From Diprion similis (Eukaryota; Arthropoda; Insecta; Hymenoptera; Diprionidae): a stretch of 64,000 nt of DNA. This document shows positions 25,783 through 37,600 of this stretch, in pieces (the stretch's first letter is position 1; the number at the start of each line of letters is the position of its first letter). The notes under the pieces are model-generated. The model did no database searches. It was not told the origin of the DNA and saw only the letters and a list, made by a program, of their open reading frames with translations. A program made the translations under genes and the position numbers. The stretch covers positions 16,990,584 to 17,054,583 of the forward strand of contig NC_060116.1 in assembly GCF_021155765.1 (NCBI RefSeq), in the 5' to 3' direction.

Positions 25783-28366
25783 AAAGATTAACAGAGTTTA
25801 ATTATTTATGTATTATTATAAACTTGTAAGTATAATAGGTGAGATCAATAATACCTATTATTATATTATCATTATGTGTTCCGTTTGCTACATAGTATTG
25901 TGTAATTTCTATATAATACTTAAGTTTAGAATTACATTTTCTAAGAATAAAATAATAAAAAGCTGGTAACTATAAAATAACAATGACTTATGAGGTCTGT
26001 TTGAATAATCTAACTTTTGTTTATCACTCTTAATTCATGTGTTCAACAGTTAAGCTCGCGGAAAATTTTCACCGTCTCAATCAAAATGAACAATAAATAC
26101 GTCAAAGCTGAGATCACTCGTTTTACATACTCACACGGCACCACAAAATGAAATGTAAGTGAACGCCTATAGTGCAAACAATACTACGTTGAAAAATACC
26201 GAGAAATACGTTATAGCTGTGTAGCGTTCAATCATAATAAACCGCACGCTGATAATGAAGCGAGAAAAACCACTGCTGATTTTATTTATATCCAAGCTTC
26301 AACGAGGGCGAAAAAGGGAGTAAAATAAAAAAACGTTTAAGCATCAGTTTGGGGGGAGTTTGTTCTAAATTCGGATGGTCACAGTTGTAGTTATGACTAG
26401 AGAACTGTCCCTCTATGTTAGGGTAGTTAATTATTAACTTTTATTTTTCACGTGGCAATAGGTGAAAATATTTAGAAGCTGCTACCAATTACTGAAATAT
26501 TTTTTATCTATTTTTATGTTCACACCTTGCGGACTTAAAACAGTATTAGCTTATTTTTTTTTTTTTTTTTTTTTGTATCGCGGTGCAATTAATCTTTCAC
26601 CAATCAACAGCAAACTGCGTCTAACAATTCCCAAGTTGGCTGTTCTCGTCTTTTATCCGAAAGATCAATTGTCTCGGAAAAATTTAGGATAACAATTTTT
26701 GTTAGCGAAAGAGGAGTATTACATCGCCTTAATGTCCATATCTCGTTTTCAGTACTGATTTTTATAAACAATTCTTAATCGGACCACGATACGAAAAAAA
26801 CAAACTAATATATAGGTATACAAGTCCGTAAGGTGTGCACACAAAAATAAATAAAAAATATTTCAATATTTGGTAGCAGCCTCCAAACATTTTGCTACTT
26901 CCTCCAGGATTAGCGAAAAAAAAATTTTTCCGTATTTGTCAAAAAGTTTTCGAGTAGCATCTTAAAGAAAAAAAAAGTAAAAAAAAACACCCTACTCTAT
27001 ATGCAGAAAGGTTTTCCAACTAACTAGGTGTAATAAAAGAAGTAACTAATAAGAAGGTCAAAGTTTCCGCCGGGATCCCGAGCTCACAGTTTGAATTGAA
27101 GAATTTAGCGCGCGCTATGCGCAGAACTTGACGGTCGGAAACAGTTTGTAGCGTCTGCGATTGTTGTGAGCTGTTAGTTGCGCTATCTGGCGATGATTGG
27201 CTGCCATGAGAAGAGCATTTGACGATGACTTTTTTTTTACATTGAACCCGGCTGTTTTTACACAAAATATCAATACCGATAGTATAAATTTATTTTATTA
27301 ATATATTTCTTCATTTAATGTAACGAGAAAAATGCAATGCAGCAACCGAGCCCGTTTTTAGCGATAATATATTTGTTATTTTGATTTCCGGTTACACCAC
27401 ACGTTGCCTGTTATTGGACACCCTGTTCCCATTTCGCTGACCCCAACTTACGCAGTCCTCCTTGAAACACCTCACAAGCCTGGAAAGGAGCTGTTCGAAG
27501 TTTTTACGTGCATTAAAGTAAGTCAAACCATAATCGAAACTCGATAATTACTCGCTTTAATTTCCCTCGGATATTTTCGCCAAGCCTAAAAGGCGGGACG
27601 GCGAGGATGCCGAGGATTTCGATGACGCGCCTTAACCTCGGAAGAAAAGGCGGCCCAAACGTGGAGGAACGATTATTATCGCATTTCGGGGCACACGCAG
27701 TCATAACATACGTAAACTCGCCTCTTTCGACACCATTATCGGCCAATTTTTATACCAATATATCCCTCGCCCTCCCTCCTATACTTCACCAACGGACCTT
27801 CGTTATTTACGCCTGGTCATACCAAGGTTAATTCGCAAATGCAACTTTTCCTCATTTTGTTGCACTCCTTTGTTTGGTTCACTCTTGTCAAACTCTCTTT
27901 TCACTCGGGAATTTTATCCTCTATTTTTATCCAATGAAGTGTACCCAACACTTCAAGGTTCTTCGTCGTCACCTATTCATTTACATTCATAATTCTAACT
28001 GTTAATTTCACATACATGTAATTTTTTCTATCACAATTGTATTGTGGTTTCCTATAATGATGATGATCATGATAACGATGATTAAGATTGATTCTCTAAA
28101 CTCTTTTCAATTGCAAATTGTGTCGTTGCAGTTTGGAATGCAACCCAATATCCTAGTGTCTAATTTTTTATTATCTTTCTGTATAACAGTTTTAGCCAGA
28201 ATTGAAGATTGAATTTTTCATTTTTACTCGTAACTTTTTATCTCCTATGATTCAACCGTCATTTTCATTTTGTTGATGATCATAAACTCATGACAAGTAA
28301 GCCAAATGCCAATATGTATCCACAGTACTTTGAATTTTTTTTATTTTTATTACAGAAGGGAATTGT
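25783..28366. other. transferrin 3'UTR, intergenic region and 5MP leader
   Basis: The start is transferrin 3'UTR. A T-homopolymer lies at about 26555-26574. From about 27050 to 27500 the DNA is richer in G and C and probably contains the promoter of the following 5MP gene. A candidate noncoding leader exon ends at 27517 before GTAAGT, and the coding leader exon begins at 28356 after TTACAG. Open frames here (26462-26692, 27513-27831) have no support. Confidence 0.5.
25945..25950 (+). terminator. candidate polyadenylation signal of the transferrin gene
   Basis: AATAAA about 160 bases after the stop codon, followed by a second A-rich run; a normal distance for an insect 3'UTR. Confidence 0.5.
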
Positions 28367-30402
28367 ATGAGTCAGAAAATAGAAAAGCCAGTGCTGTCAG
28401 GTCAACGCATAAAGACCAGAAAAAGAGGTATAAAACTATCATCAATAACACTGTTGAATAAACACTCAAAAGTCTACTTACATAAGCTTATTGTAAACTT
28501 GGCGTAACAAAAATAAATCAAGAATTTAAAAAGTAAATAATATAAATATATTTGAAACTTTAGAACCTGGTATGTTGTTAAATGTTGAAAGCGATTCTTG
28601 GTGAATTGTTTTTGGAGAAATATAATGTGTTGAAAAAAAAAAATCACAATAGGCATTTACGTAAAGCTATATGTTAATTCAATATCAATATCAACTTTTT
28701 TGTACTCAGATGAAAGAGAGAAGTACGACCCGACCGGGTTTCGAGATGCGATCCTTCTTGGATTGGAAAAGGCTGATAATGACTTAGAGGCCATTTCCAA
28801 ATATTTGGATGTGGCTGGTTCAAAGCTGGATTACCGCCGGTACGGAGAGGCTCTTTTCGACATTCTAATTGCTGGTGGTCTCTTGGTACCAGGGGGCTCC
28901 ATTGCGCAAGATGGGGACAAGCCGGTTAAAACCACCGCTTGCGTATTTGAACAACCCGAAGATATGGAGAGCATGAAAAACTTCGAACAGGTTCTCATTA
29001 TTTTTATTTATTTAAAGTTGAGTTATAAAATGGTTGTGTTTTCCGAAACGGATTGATATTTGACCCTGTAACTATTTTCACTTCTCGTACAGGTTTTCAT
29101 CAAATTGACCCGACGCTACAAATATTTGGAAAAAATGTTCGAAGAAGAGATGAAGAAGGTGTTGGTTTTCATGAAAGGATTTTCAGCAAAAGAAAGGGTG
29201 AAACTAGCCCGAATGACTGCACTCTGGATCTCGAATGGTGCCTGTCCACCAACTGTACTTTCTGTTTTAATCAACGAACATCTTGTCAAAGACAACTTGG
29301 CTCTCGACTTTTTGATGGAAGTTTGTGTTACTTGGAAACAGGAAAAGGGATTGCCTAGCTTGATGACTGCCCTTAAACGTGGAGGCATTGAAGGAAGGTG
29401 AATCAATTATGCATATATGCTTATTCACAAAATTTCGATAGAAAACTGACAAACTAGGTAGTCATAAATCCCGAGATATATTTTTCAACAGGGAGTTTCA
29501 AATCTTGATCTTTATGAAAAAGTTTCACATTTCTCTATAACATGGTCATCTTTTTAGGTTGATGGAATTTGTTCCACCAAATAAAAGGACAGAAGAACAC
29601 TTTAGATCAGCTTTTGAAGCCGCAGGTTTGGCTGATATTGTCAAGTTACACAAGGCCCAGGCCAGCCAAGAAGCAAAGCGTGATTTACAGCAACTTTTAC
29701 TTGACGATTTGGCTGACAATCGACCAATCAAGGACATTGTAATTGACCTCAAAGACATGGCAGTAAAGAGTTGCATCCCTGAACATGAAGTCATCGGATT
29801 GGTATGCAAACTTCTAAAATTATCCATTTTAAACTTGGTGTTTAAAAAAACGCGCAATAATATTATATACCACGTGATCGGAACTTTATCAATCTGAAAT
29901 ACTTGATAATGTTCACAGATTTGGGGAGTAGTAATGGGTCAAGCCGAATGGAATAAGAAAGAAGAACTTGTTGCCGAACAAGCGCTGAAACATTTGAAGA
30001 CCTATACACCGCTATTCGGTGCATTCACATCCACTGCCAGATCTGAACTAGCTTTGCTACTAAAGGTTCAAGAGTTTTGCTACGAGAACATGAACTTTAT
30101 GAAAGTCTTCCAAAAGATCGTCTTGCTTTTCTACAAAAGTAAGTTTCCATAGCACTAAGGCAAATTAAAAGTTGTATGAAGCCAATTCATTAAATTCTAA
30201 AACTCTTGTTTAACGGCTTATCGATTTCACTTTGTACTTTTTGTTCGCAGCGGATGTAGTGTCGGAAGAAGTGATCTTGAAGTGGTTCAAGGAGGGGCAC
30301 TCAGTAAAAGGAAAGATGCTGTTTTTGGACCAAATGAAAAAATTCATTGAGTGGCTGCAAAGTGCCGAAGAAGAGTCAGAATCTGGAGAAGAGGAAGATT
30401 AA
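28367..30402 (+). CDS. kra: eIF5-mimic protein (krasavietz / BZW / 5MP)
   Basis: Translation regulator that binds eIF2 and eIF3 through a C-terminal W2/HEAT domain and competes with eIF5, tightening start-codon choice. Six coding exons: 28367-28427, 28710-28990, 29093-29397, 29558-29801, 29919-30138, 30251-30402, joining in phase to 420 residues, the family length. The N-terminus [20 protein letters not shown] is the family signature, followed by DPTGFRDAI. The W2 domain occupies about 250-405, with aromatic/acidic boxes ending in an acidic tail ([11 protein letters not shown]). The ATG lies 11 bases into its exon, so at least one noncoding leader exon is expected upstream. Housekeeping gene; assignment is firm. 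Confidence 0.96.
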
Positions 30403-32151
30403 AGTGATTGAAGGTATTTTCACTAAAAACTCAATCACACAATTAAAAACGACAAACTTGATATTTCATTAGTCAATATATTGAACAATTTTTTTTTCAT
30501 CTGCTGCCAGAATCTTAGTTATGGCTGAATATTCTCACGACATTTTTGATGAATTCTTGTTGATATTTTTTTTTAGATAAATTGAAACATCATTGCAAGA
30601 ACACAGCACATCAGTATTCTGTTCAACACTTGAAACACTTCGGTGAAGATGAACTAATCGGTGACGGGAATTTTTTTTTTTTTACATAAAATCGGCGGAA
30701 AAAATCACCGCAGCAGTGCGTCTAAACAAAGGAATAAACTGTTGATACTAGAAAAGAAAACAAAATTAAATGAATGAACTTAAAATAAACTAATAGGTAA
30801 ATTTAGCCTGGGGAACTATTGTAAATTTGCAATGTTTCTGAATTGTATTACTTTAAGAGGAAATATTTTGTGTTACATTTTTATATCTCCGCTACAAAAT
30901 ATATACAGAATAACAAAAAAAAGAAAGAAAAAAAAACGCAAAAAAAGTATTTAAAAAAAATTACATTATCTTTGTGTGCGTACAATTTTCGGAACCCCGT
31001 CTTACTTTGTACAATAAAAATAATTGTATTACTTAGTTTGGAGAAAAATATATTGTCAGGTGATGTTTTATAACAGGAGTTTTGGTCAATTCCTGATTGC
31101 AAGGACGAAAAAAAAATGAAAATGGCGGAAGCGATTGGGTTCTTGAATTTCGCTTCTTTTATTAATTCAAATTTTACTTGTAACAGTACTATAATGATTC
31201 TCGTACAATATTCATTTGCAATAATTATTTCAAATTTAAATAGCATAAGTGTTTCATATCGTTCTACGGCTATGGCATTACCATGACAAATATACCAAGG
31301 ATTCATAACAGCGTTTATGTTTTTCATACATAGTGGAAAATGTACTTTAATATCTAGGGTAGTTAATTTAAAGCTTCTTATGCAGGACAAAAATTACATA
31401 TTCAAATATGTAAGCCGAGCCTTATTTCAAGGAAGTCTATGTTTTTATTTTATCATCGAGAGAACAGTTTGTTGAATGGAAAAATTTCATTGGGGAACAC
31501 CCTCTGTATGAGTGAGCCTTCGGGAAGAATTATATTGGTTCAATTAGCGGAGGTATGCAGAATTCATAACATATAGAAATAAATAAGACAATTTTTAGCA
31601 GTTTTGGGTAAAACAGAATTTGTACGTTCTGCAGATACGAACTGGTAGAATTGATTCATTGAAGATGAATTTCTTCATTGGACTTTAGCATCATTTTTGA
31701 ATGATAAAATTTAATTGAACACAAATAAGTAAAATTAAATCTTCAACACTGATACCAGTTAACAGTTACTGTTTGAGTAAGTGAACGATACAAGGCCAAT
31801 GTGAATGTTGTATTGTAAAATGGAATATGAGGCATCAATCTCTTGAACGTGAATATGAAAACGAGAAACTGTTTCATGTGTTCAATCATTTTAGTTTGTC
31901 CGTTTTGAGTAAATAAAATATCAAACTAAATTTGTGAGCGGAATTTTCAATTATGTTGTTACTTTGCCTATTCTACCTGTGTACAGTTTCTTCTTTTCCC
32001 ATATCTAAACTACAACTCGTGTTGTATCATTAATTTTTCGAAATAATGTGATTACTGATGAATTTGAATACTGCAATCTAAACAGCAAAAGCGTAGAAAG
32101 TGAATAAAGACCAGATGAAATGAGGTACTTGAAAACAACTTTTCGACATAT
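30403..32151. other. 5MP 3'UTR and convergent intergenic region
   Basis: This lies between the 3' ends of 5MP (plus) and mitochondrial SerRS (minus), so it should hold both 3'UTRs. AATAAA at 30733-30738 is a candidate 5MP polyadenylation signal. A 169-residue minus-strand frame at 30881-31390 is Phe/Ile/Lys-rich translation of AT-rich DNA, without splice or family support. Confidence 0.55.
30733..30738 (+). terminator. candidate polyadenylation signal of 5MP
   Basis: AATAAA about 330 bases after the 5MP stop codon. Confidence 0.4.
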
Positions 32152-33678
32152 TCATTGTACGGTTGGTTTGTACTTAGTAAACCTCATAGGTGCTAAACGT
32201 TGTTTCTGTATAATAGGTTGACCATTCATAAGAGACAACAATTTTTCAGGTATCCTAATATTGCCTCGTTCAGTTTGATGCGTTTCACATAGAGCAATTA
32301 ACATTCTCGGTATAGCACAGGCCGTACCATTTAAAGTGTGAACATGCTCCAATCTGTTATCCGCCGTCTCATACTTTATTCCAAGCCTACGAGATTGATA
32401 ATCTGTGCAGTTGCTGCAGCTAGATAATTCACCAAACATTTTGCGCCCAGGCATCCAACCTTCAATATCCATTTTTCTACAAAATGCATAAAAATTACAA
32501 CCTTTCACAACTATTGTAGATTAGAAATTGCAATTTGAAGTATACCTGTAAGCCGAAGGTCCCAAATCGTGGGGAGACATATCTATAACTTTGAAATGAA
32601 TCTCCAAACTACTGAATAATTCTTCTTCGATCGACAGAAGTTCATTCAAGAGTTCGGAGGATTGATCCGGTTGGCAACAAACAAACATTTCTACCTTTGT
32701 GAATTGATGTACCCTATAATAAGATGCATCGAATGTTATAGTGTCGTGAAAATTGGATTCGACTAGGAATTTTGCGGCATCTGTCATCTGCTCACCTATA
32801 TAAACCTCTCTCTGCAGCGACGTTCGAGCCTTCAGCTCGGTAGCACCTGCTAACAGCAGCATACTTAAGGGGCAAATGCTCGAGAGACAATCGAGCACCA
32901 GCAAGTTTCGCTGCAATAGCCATTTCTGCAGTTCCAGACAAACTTTGACCATGGCCATGACCAGAATCCAAGTGATAGATCTGTGTTCTCGTCCCTTCGA
33001 CAATCATTCCGCACCGCTTAATGATCTCCAAAGGTAGAATATCAGGTACCGAAATCACCCGAAAGTTTCTACTGATGAGGTGACCGAGTGTGTAATGAAC
33101 CAAAGCCTCTTCGAGATCGGCAAGATCTCCGATAAGCATATAACTTCTAGTACCAGATAATTGTCCCAAGTTTTCTCTACGAACAAGATCCAATTGTTTA
33201 GCTAGATCTTCAAACTCTTGCGGCTTGAAATCAAAGGTAGGCATAGAACCACAAGTGTTTAAAACTTTCCCGTCTTTGCAATAATCCAAGATACGAGGAT
33301 CTGTTTGATTTGGTATTTTTTCAAGCTCTATGTTCAACAATTCTCTAGAGGCTGATGTTTCAAGCAGTCGATGAACCTTATCAATATCGCCGATACCTTT
33401 TCTTTGCTTTATATTCTCAGCAATATCTTGCTTATTATCCACATTGCACAAGTAGTCGATATCGTACTCCGGTTGTGGTAATTCTAGATTCACTTTAGGC
33501 ACTGAGGTAACGGTCTAAGGCGAACCATAAATGAATGAAAAAAAAAGTTATTTATTACCAGGTTAGTCTAGATACGTTGAGAAATTTTCAGAGGTTAGGA
33601 AGTTCGATAATATACCTTAGCGTCCGTACAGAGCCTTCTGTATTTGTATAATTTAGATAACCGTCTACTGAAATTCAT
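32152..33678 (-). CDS. SerRS-m: serine--tRNA ligase, mitochondrial (SARS2)
   Basis: Class II aminoacyl-tRNA synthetase that charges mitochondrial tRNA-Ser in the matrix. Four exons on the minus strand: 33678-33616, 33514-32796, 32713-32546, 32476-32152, joining in phase to 424 residues. The first exon ([16 protein letters not shown]) is basic and hydroxylated, as a mitochondrial presequence should be. Catalytic motifs are intact: SGTAEMAIA (serine-binding TxE loop), RCYRAE with [11 protein letters not shown] (motif 2), and [16 protein letters not shown] (motif 3, with its Arg). The ATACAxPR form of motif 3 matches SARS2 rather than cytosolic SerRS, and the intact residues argue against the insect paralogue Slimp. 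It is head-to-head with the adhesion GPCR about 1 kb away. Confidence 0.94.
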
Positions 33679-34686
33679 ATTCAATCGCTTTGCCGTTCTT
33701 CTACGAACAATAATTAACGAGAAGAGAATCGGTGATTATTCTTCTTCCGCTTTCCATTCAAAAATTCACTCTTCTATTATCGTGCAGCTTTTCTGGATGC
33801 CGACATAATAACAGGAAAAAAAACCTCAAAAAACCTCATTCCGGCAACCAAAAGGACGTAAATCGAACTTGATTGGGCGCAGGCGCCGAACTTGAGGCAG
33901 GAAACTCTCTGCCAATAAACGAGGGAGGAAAGAAAGCCTGTAACAACGATGCTAATTGGGTCTTGGCATGTAGTACATTTTTACCTCGGTCTTCTTGTTT
34001 TGGTGTAAGAAATAATCCCGCAACGAACGGTAATGTGTTTAATTATTGATGCCGCGATTTAGCATGGCTGTCGGTGGAAAAGTTACTTCATCGAAGTACC
34101 TCAATTACGGTACAATCATTACGATGTGAGATAATACGACGCTGGACGGTATCCGTATGTAGGTATGAAGAAGTTTCGTTGTTATTCTTGGATTTTTTTT
34201 TTCACTATCTCAGCTCATCAGCTCATCCCTTTCATACGTCTCTTTCACTAGCCAATTCACAAACAACAATCGTCTCTTTCTTTTTTTCGCGTCACTTGAT
34301 GACCCCTTTCAAACCCTCTTCTGTTATAACTTTCATCCAACAATGTTATCTTGATATAGGTGAATGCTCATCTCCGATAGTGCATTTTTCCCTACTTGTA
34401 AACAAACCCCTTGTCAGGTTTACCTACTTCTCAATTTCTAAGGCTCTCACACCGTTTTACGACACTGTTTTAGTTAGTCGCTTTTCTTCTTCGTTGAACT
34501 TTAAGCTCATTCTTTCCAATTCACATACTTTTTAAAATGTGTGGTAAAACATTTAAATTGTCATTCCAATTGATGTATACAGTTACTGAGAATTTTCTAT
34601 TTACATAATTAAAAAATTGAAAGTCCTTTCTTAAATTTGTATTGTTTCGAAAGCAGGTTCATTGAGCCTTTTGGAGCTCCGCGACA
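33679..34686. promoter_or_regulatory. shared divergent promoter region (SerRS-m / adhesion GPCR)
   Basis: About 1 kb separates the two start codons on opposite strands, so both promoters must lie here or overlap. The half next to SerRS-m is less AT-rich. An acceptor-like site (AAAGCAG, 34650-34656) 30 bases before the GPCR start suggests a noncoding first exon upstream. The plus-strand frame at 34074-34535 is Ser/Phe-rich and unsupported. Confidence 0.4.
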
Positions 34687-37600
34687 ATGAGAGCTATATT
34701 TCTACTATGGATCTTGTTTCAAACATTGGGGTTCATTGGTAGTTATGACTGCCCGCGAAAATGTAAATGCAGAAAAACCGGTGCGCAAGCGGAGTGGTTG
34801 AAGGCCAGATGCGTTGGTGCAATCGAAGATTTAACGGATGTTGACATCAATGCAGTTAGCGTGGCACTTTTCCAGCTGTAATACTTAGTAAATTATTTAC
34901 AAAATATTTCAGCTATGGAGCAATTTGTTAAGTAGATCTGTTTACTTTTTATGCAGAGATCTGAGCAAGAATGAAATATATCTGATACAATCTGGAGTAT
35001 TCAGAAATTTAACCAACCTGCGCCGCCTCAATTTATCATTGAATAAAATTAGCTTCTTAGAAGAAGGAGCTTTTGGAGGGCTGCATAATCTGGAAAGACT
35101 GTAAGACATTTCAATTCCTATTCATTATTAAATATGCAAAGAATTTGTGAAGATTTTTATTGCTCTTTTGCTTTTCTTGCAGAGACTTGAGTAAGAATAA
35201 CATTACCACTATTGATACCCATGCCTTCAGACAATTAACACGACTCAAAAGGCTGTAAGTAAAACGAATTCCCAAGATTGCAATAACATGTTATGTATTT
35301 TATTGTAATCCTATGTTTTTTGCTTTCTTTTACCAGCGATTTATCAGCGAATATTATAAGCGCCTTGGATACAACTTTATTTCATGATTTGCGGGTTTTA
35401 GATCGTCTGTAAGTTCATTTATTTTAGCTACTTCTTCTCTTACTTCTGCTAGGTATGCACTTCTGTTCTGTTCAACCAATACTAAATTCTTTATATATTT
35501 TGCGGAAGTATTCTACCCGTATGTGAATATTTGTGTACTTAAATTTTAAAATGATTTAAACTCTCATCATTTTATCATTCTTAGATATAAATTGGACCCA
35601 AAAAAATGTAGTGATATGTCTTTATATTCTAGGAAACTGAATCAAAATGATTTGACTACTTTGAAGGATGGTACATTTTATGGGCTCAATTCTTTGACAC
35701 AGTTGTAAGAATTGAAAAGTTTTTTACTCGTTATCAGCACAGATTTCACTGTAGATACAACATAGAGCTATTGTTAAATCTTTCATTATTCCATTTAGGG
35801 ATTTATCCGGTAATCCATGGGTGTGCGATTGCGGTATTTACTGGTTCAGTAACTGGATCCGGAATTCATCTATAAACTTGAGGTAATTCGACGATTCTGT
35901 GCTTTCTATAATTTGCTCATGCTCAATGACGTTAATAACTGATGTTTATATACTCTTTGCAGTCCAACACCAAAATGTTCTGCTCCAGAAAATCTGAAGG
36001 GTCAACCAATAAAGAAATTAAGAGTTTTAGAAGAGATTCAGTGCCAGCTGGCTACACCAACGATTGAAATGATCCCTGATCAAAACCAAGTAGTGTTCGC
36101 CGGTGATTCGATACACTTAAAGTGTCGGGCTCCTGGCATAACAGAGGACAAAACAGCAAAGTTGAATTGGCTATGGAATCCAAACACGACTGATATCGTT
36201 GACAATATAAATTACACAGATCCACGGACATCTTTGCCTAATATTACAATTGAGAACAGACATTTGACAGATAGTGGAATAGTGGACAGGTAAATATTTT
36301 AATCTAATGTCTCCCCAACCCTGTGTATAGATGTTAAACTTTCTATTAGTAAGAGCTCTTATCTTCCCGCCTAGCTTGCTTAGCATCATTCCGGTCAAAG
36401 AAGAGCACAATGGTCAATGGAATTGTCAATTAGTATCTCTGCATAGAAACAAATCAAAAACTATCAATATGATAGTCATTTCGGAGAACACTCGCTACTG
36501 TCCACTAGCAGGTAATACGATAAAGTAATTCTTTCAAAAAGAGTTTTTAATTTGAATGCCATAGGAAATAACATTTTTGAGTGGTAAAATAGATTCAATA
36601 CACTTTTTTTCACTTCACTAGCTACTCGAAACAACAAAGGCGTTTATGCTTGGCCTAGAACTGTGATTGGTTGGAAAGTAGAATTGCCTTGCGAAGGTAA
36701 TCGGTTATCAGGTCCGATGCAAGTATCTCTAAAAGCGTCTTACAACTGTAACAAAACTGGTCAGTGGGAAAATCTGAACACAGAATCCTGTCCATACGTA
36801 TCTCACACAACGAAAGTACTGGAACAATTTTCAAAAGTAAATTTGTCACTGACAAAAGGTAGCCTATTGGAAACGGCAAAAAGCTTTAAAAACTATACGA
36901 CGGATAGCAGTAAATTGACTGATCCTGTAGAAATTAATTTCATAACACTTACAATTGAAAACTATCTCCATTTTTTGGTACAAGAGAAAGACCTTTGTCC
37001 CATACTCATAGAAATTGTGAACGTGGTTATGAAGTTACCTAAAGAAATGCTAAGAATTGCTGAAGTCAACTATGCCTCGTGTACAAGATTAATCAAAGCT
37101 GTTGAAACTGTGACCGAATTTACGCCTTCTATACAATCTCATAAGAAAAATATGGCTCTTGAGGAGTTCAGAGTGAAACGCGAAACTTTCACTGGTTTAA
37201 CTTGTACTTGGTACAGCAGCGGCGTCTTAGCAAGAGATTCGGATACAAGACTGTTACACTGCGCTACTAATAATAAAACTGCATTGATTAATACAAAGGA
37301 CAAAATAGTCGAAGCATCAATCCAGCTACCTTCAACCCTGCTGCGTCATCTAGATGTTACTGTGGCTCACCAGCTTATGATTTCAATGTATAGTGATAAC
37401 AGACTATTTCCAATAACTACAGAAGGTAGTAACATGGATATTTCATCCTGCGTCATCGGTAGTAAATTAAGTGAGTTACAAGTATATTCCAACCAGCATC
37501 TCAACAAGATTTGCTTCGTAAATTTGCCTTTTAAAATATGCCTGCCTGTTTGCTTATAAAAATTAACAATATCAACGATAATTGAAAGAAATATTTTACC

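Noticed and set aside
27410-27430. ACACCCTG motif resembling ends of insect DNA transposons, with similar ACACCCT at about 26987 and 31498
   Set aside because: All three are in the same orientation, so no inverted terminal pair or element body could be drawn.
30881-31390. 169-residue minus-strand frame
   Set aside because: Long only because the DNA is AT-rich; Phe/Ile/Lys-rich, no introns in phase, no recognisable family, and inside the expected 3'UTR zone.
32152-33678. possible assignment as Slimp, the catalytically dead insect SerRS paralogue
   Set aside because: Motif 2 and 3 arginines and the TxE loop are present and the motif 3 wording matches SARS2, so an active mitochondrial SerRS fits better.
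34074-34535. 153-residue Ser/Phe-rich frame before the adhesion GPCR
   Set aside because: No splice link to the receptor and no family; it lies in the shared promoter/leader region.
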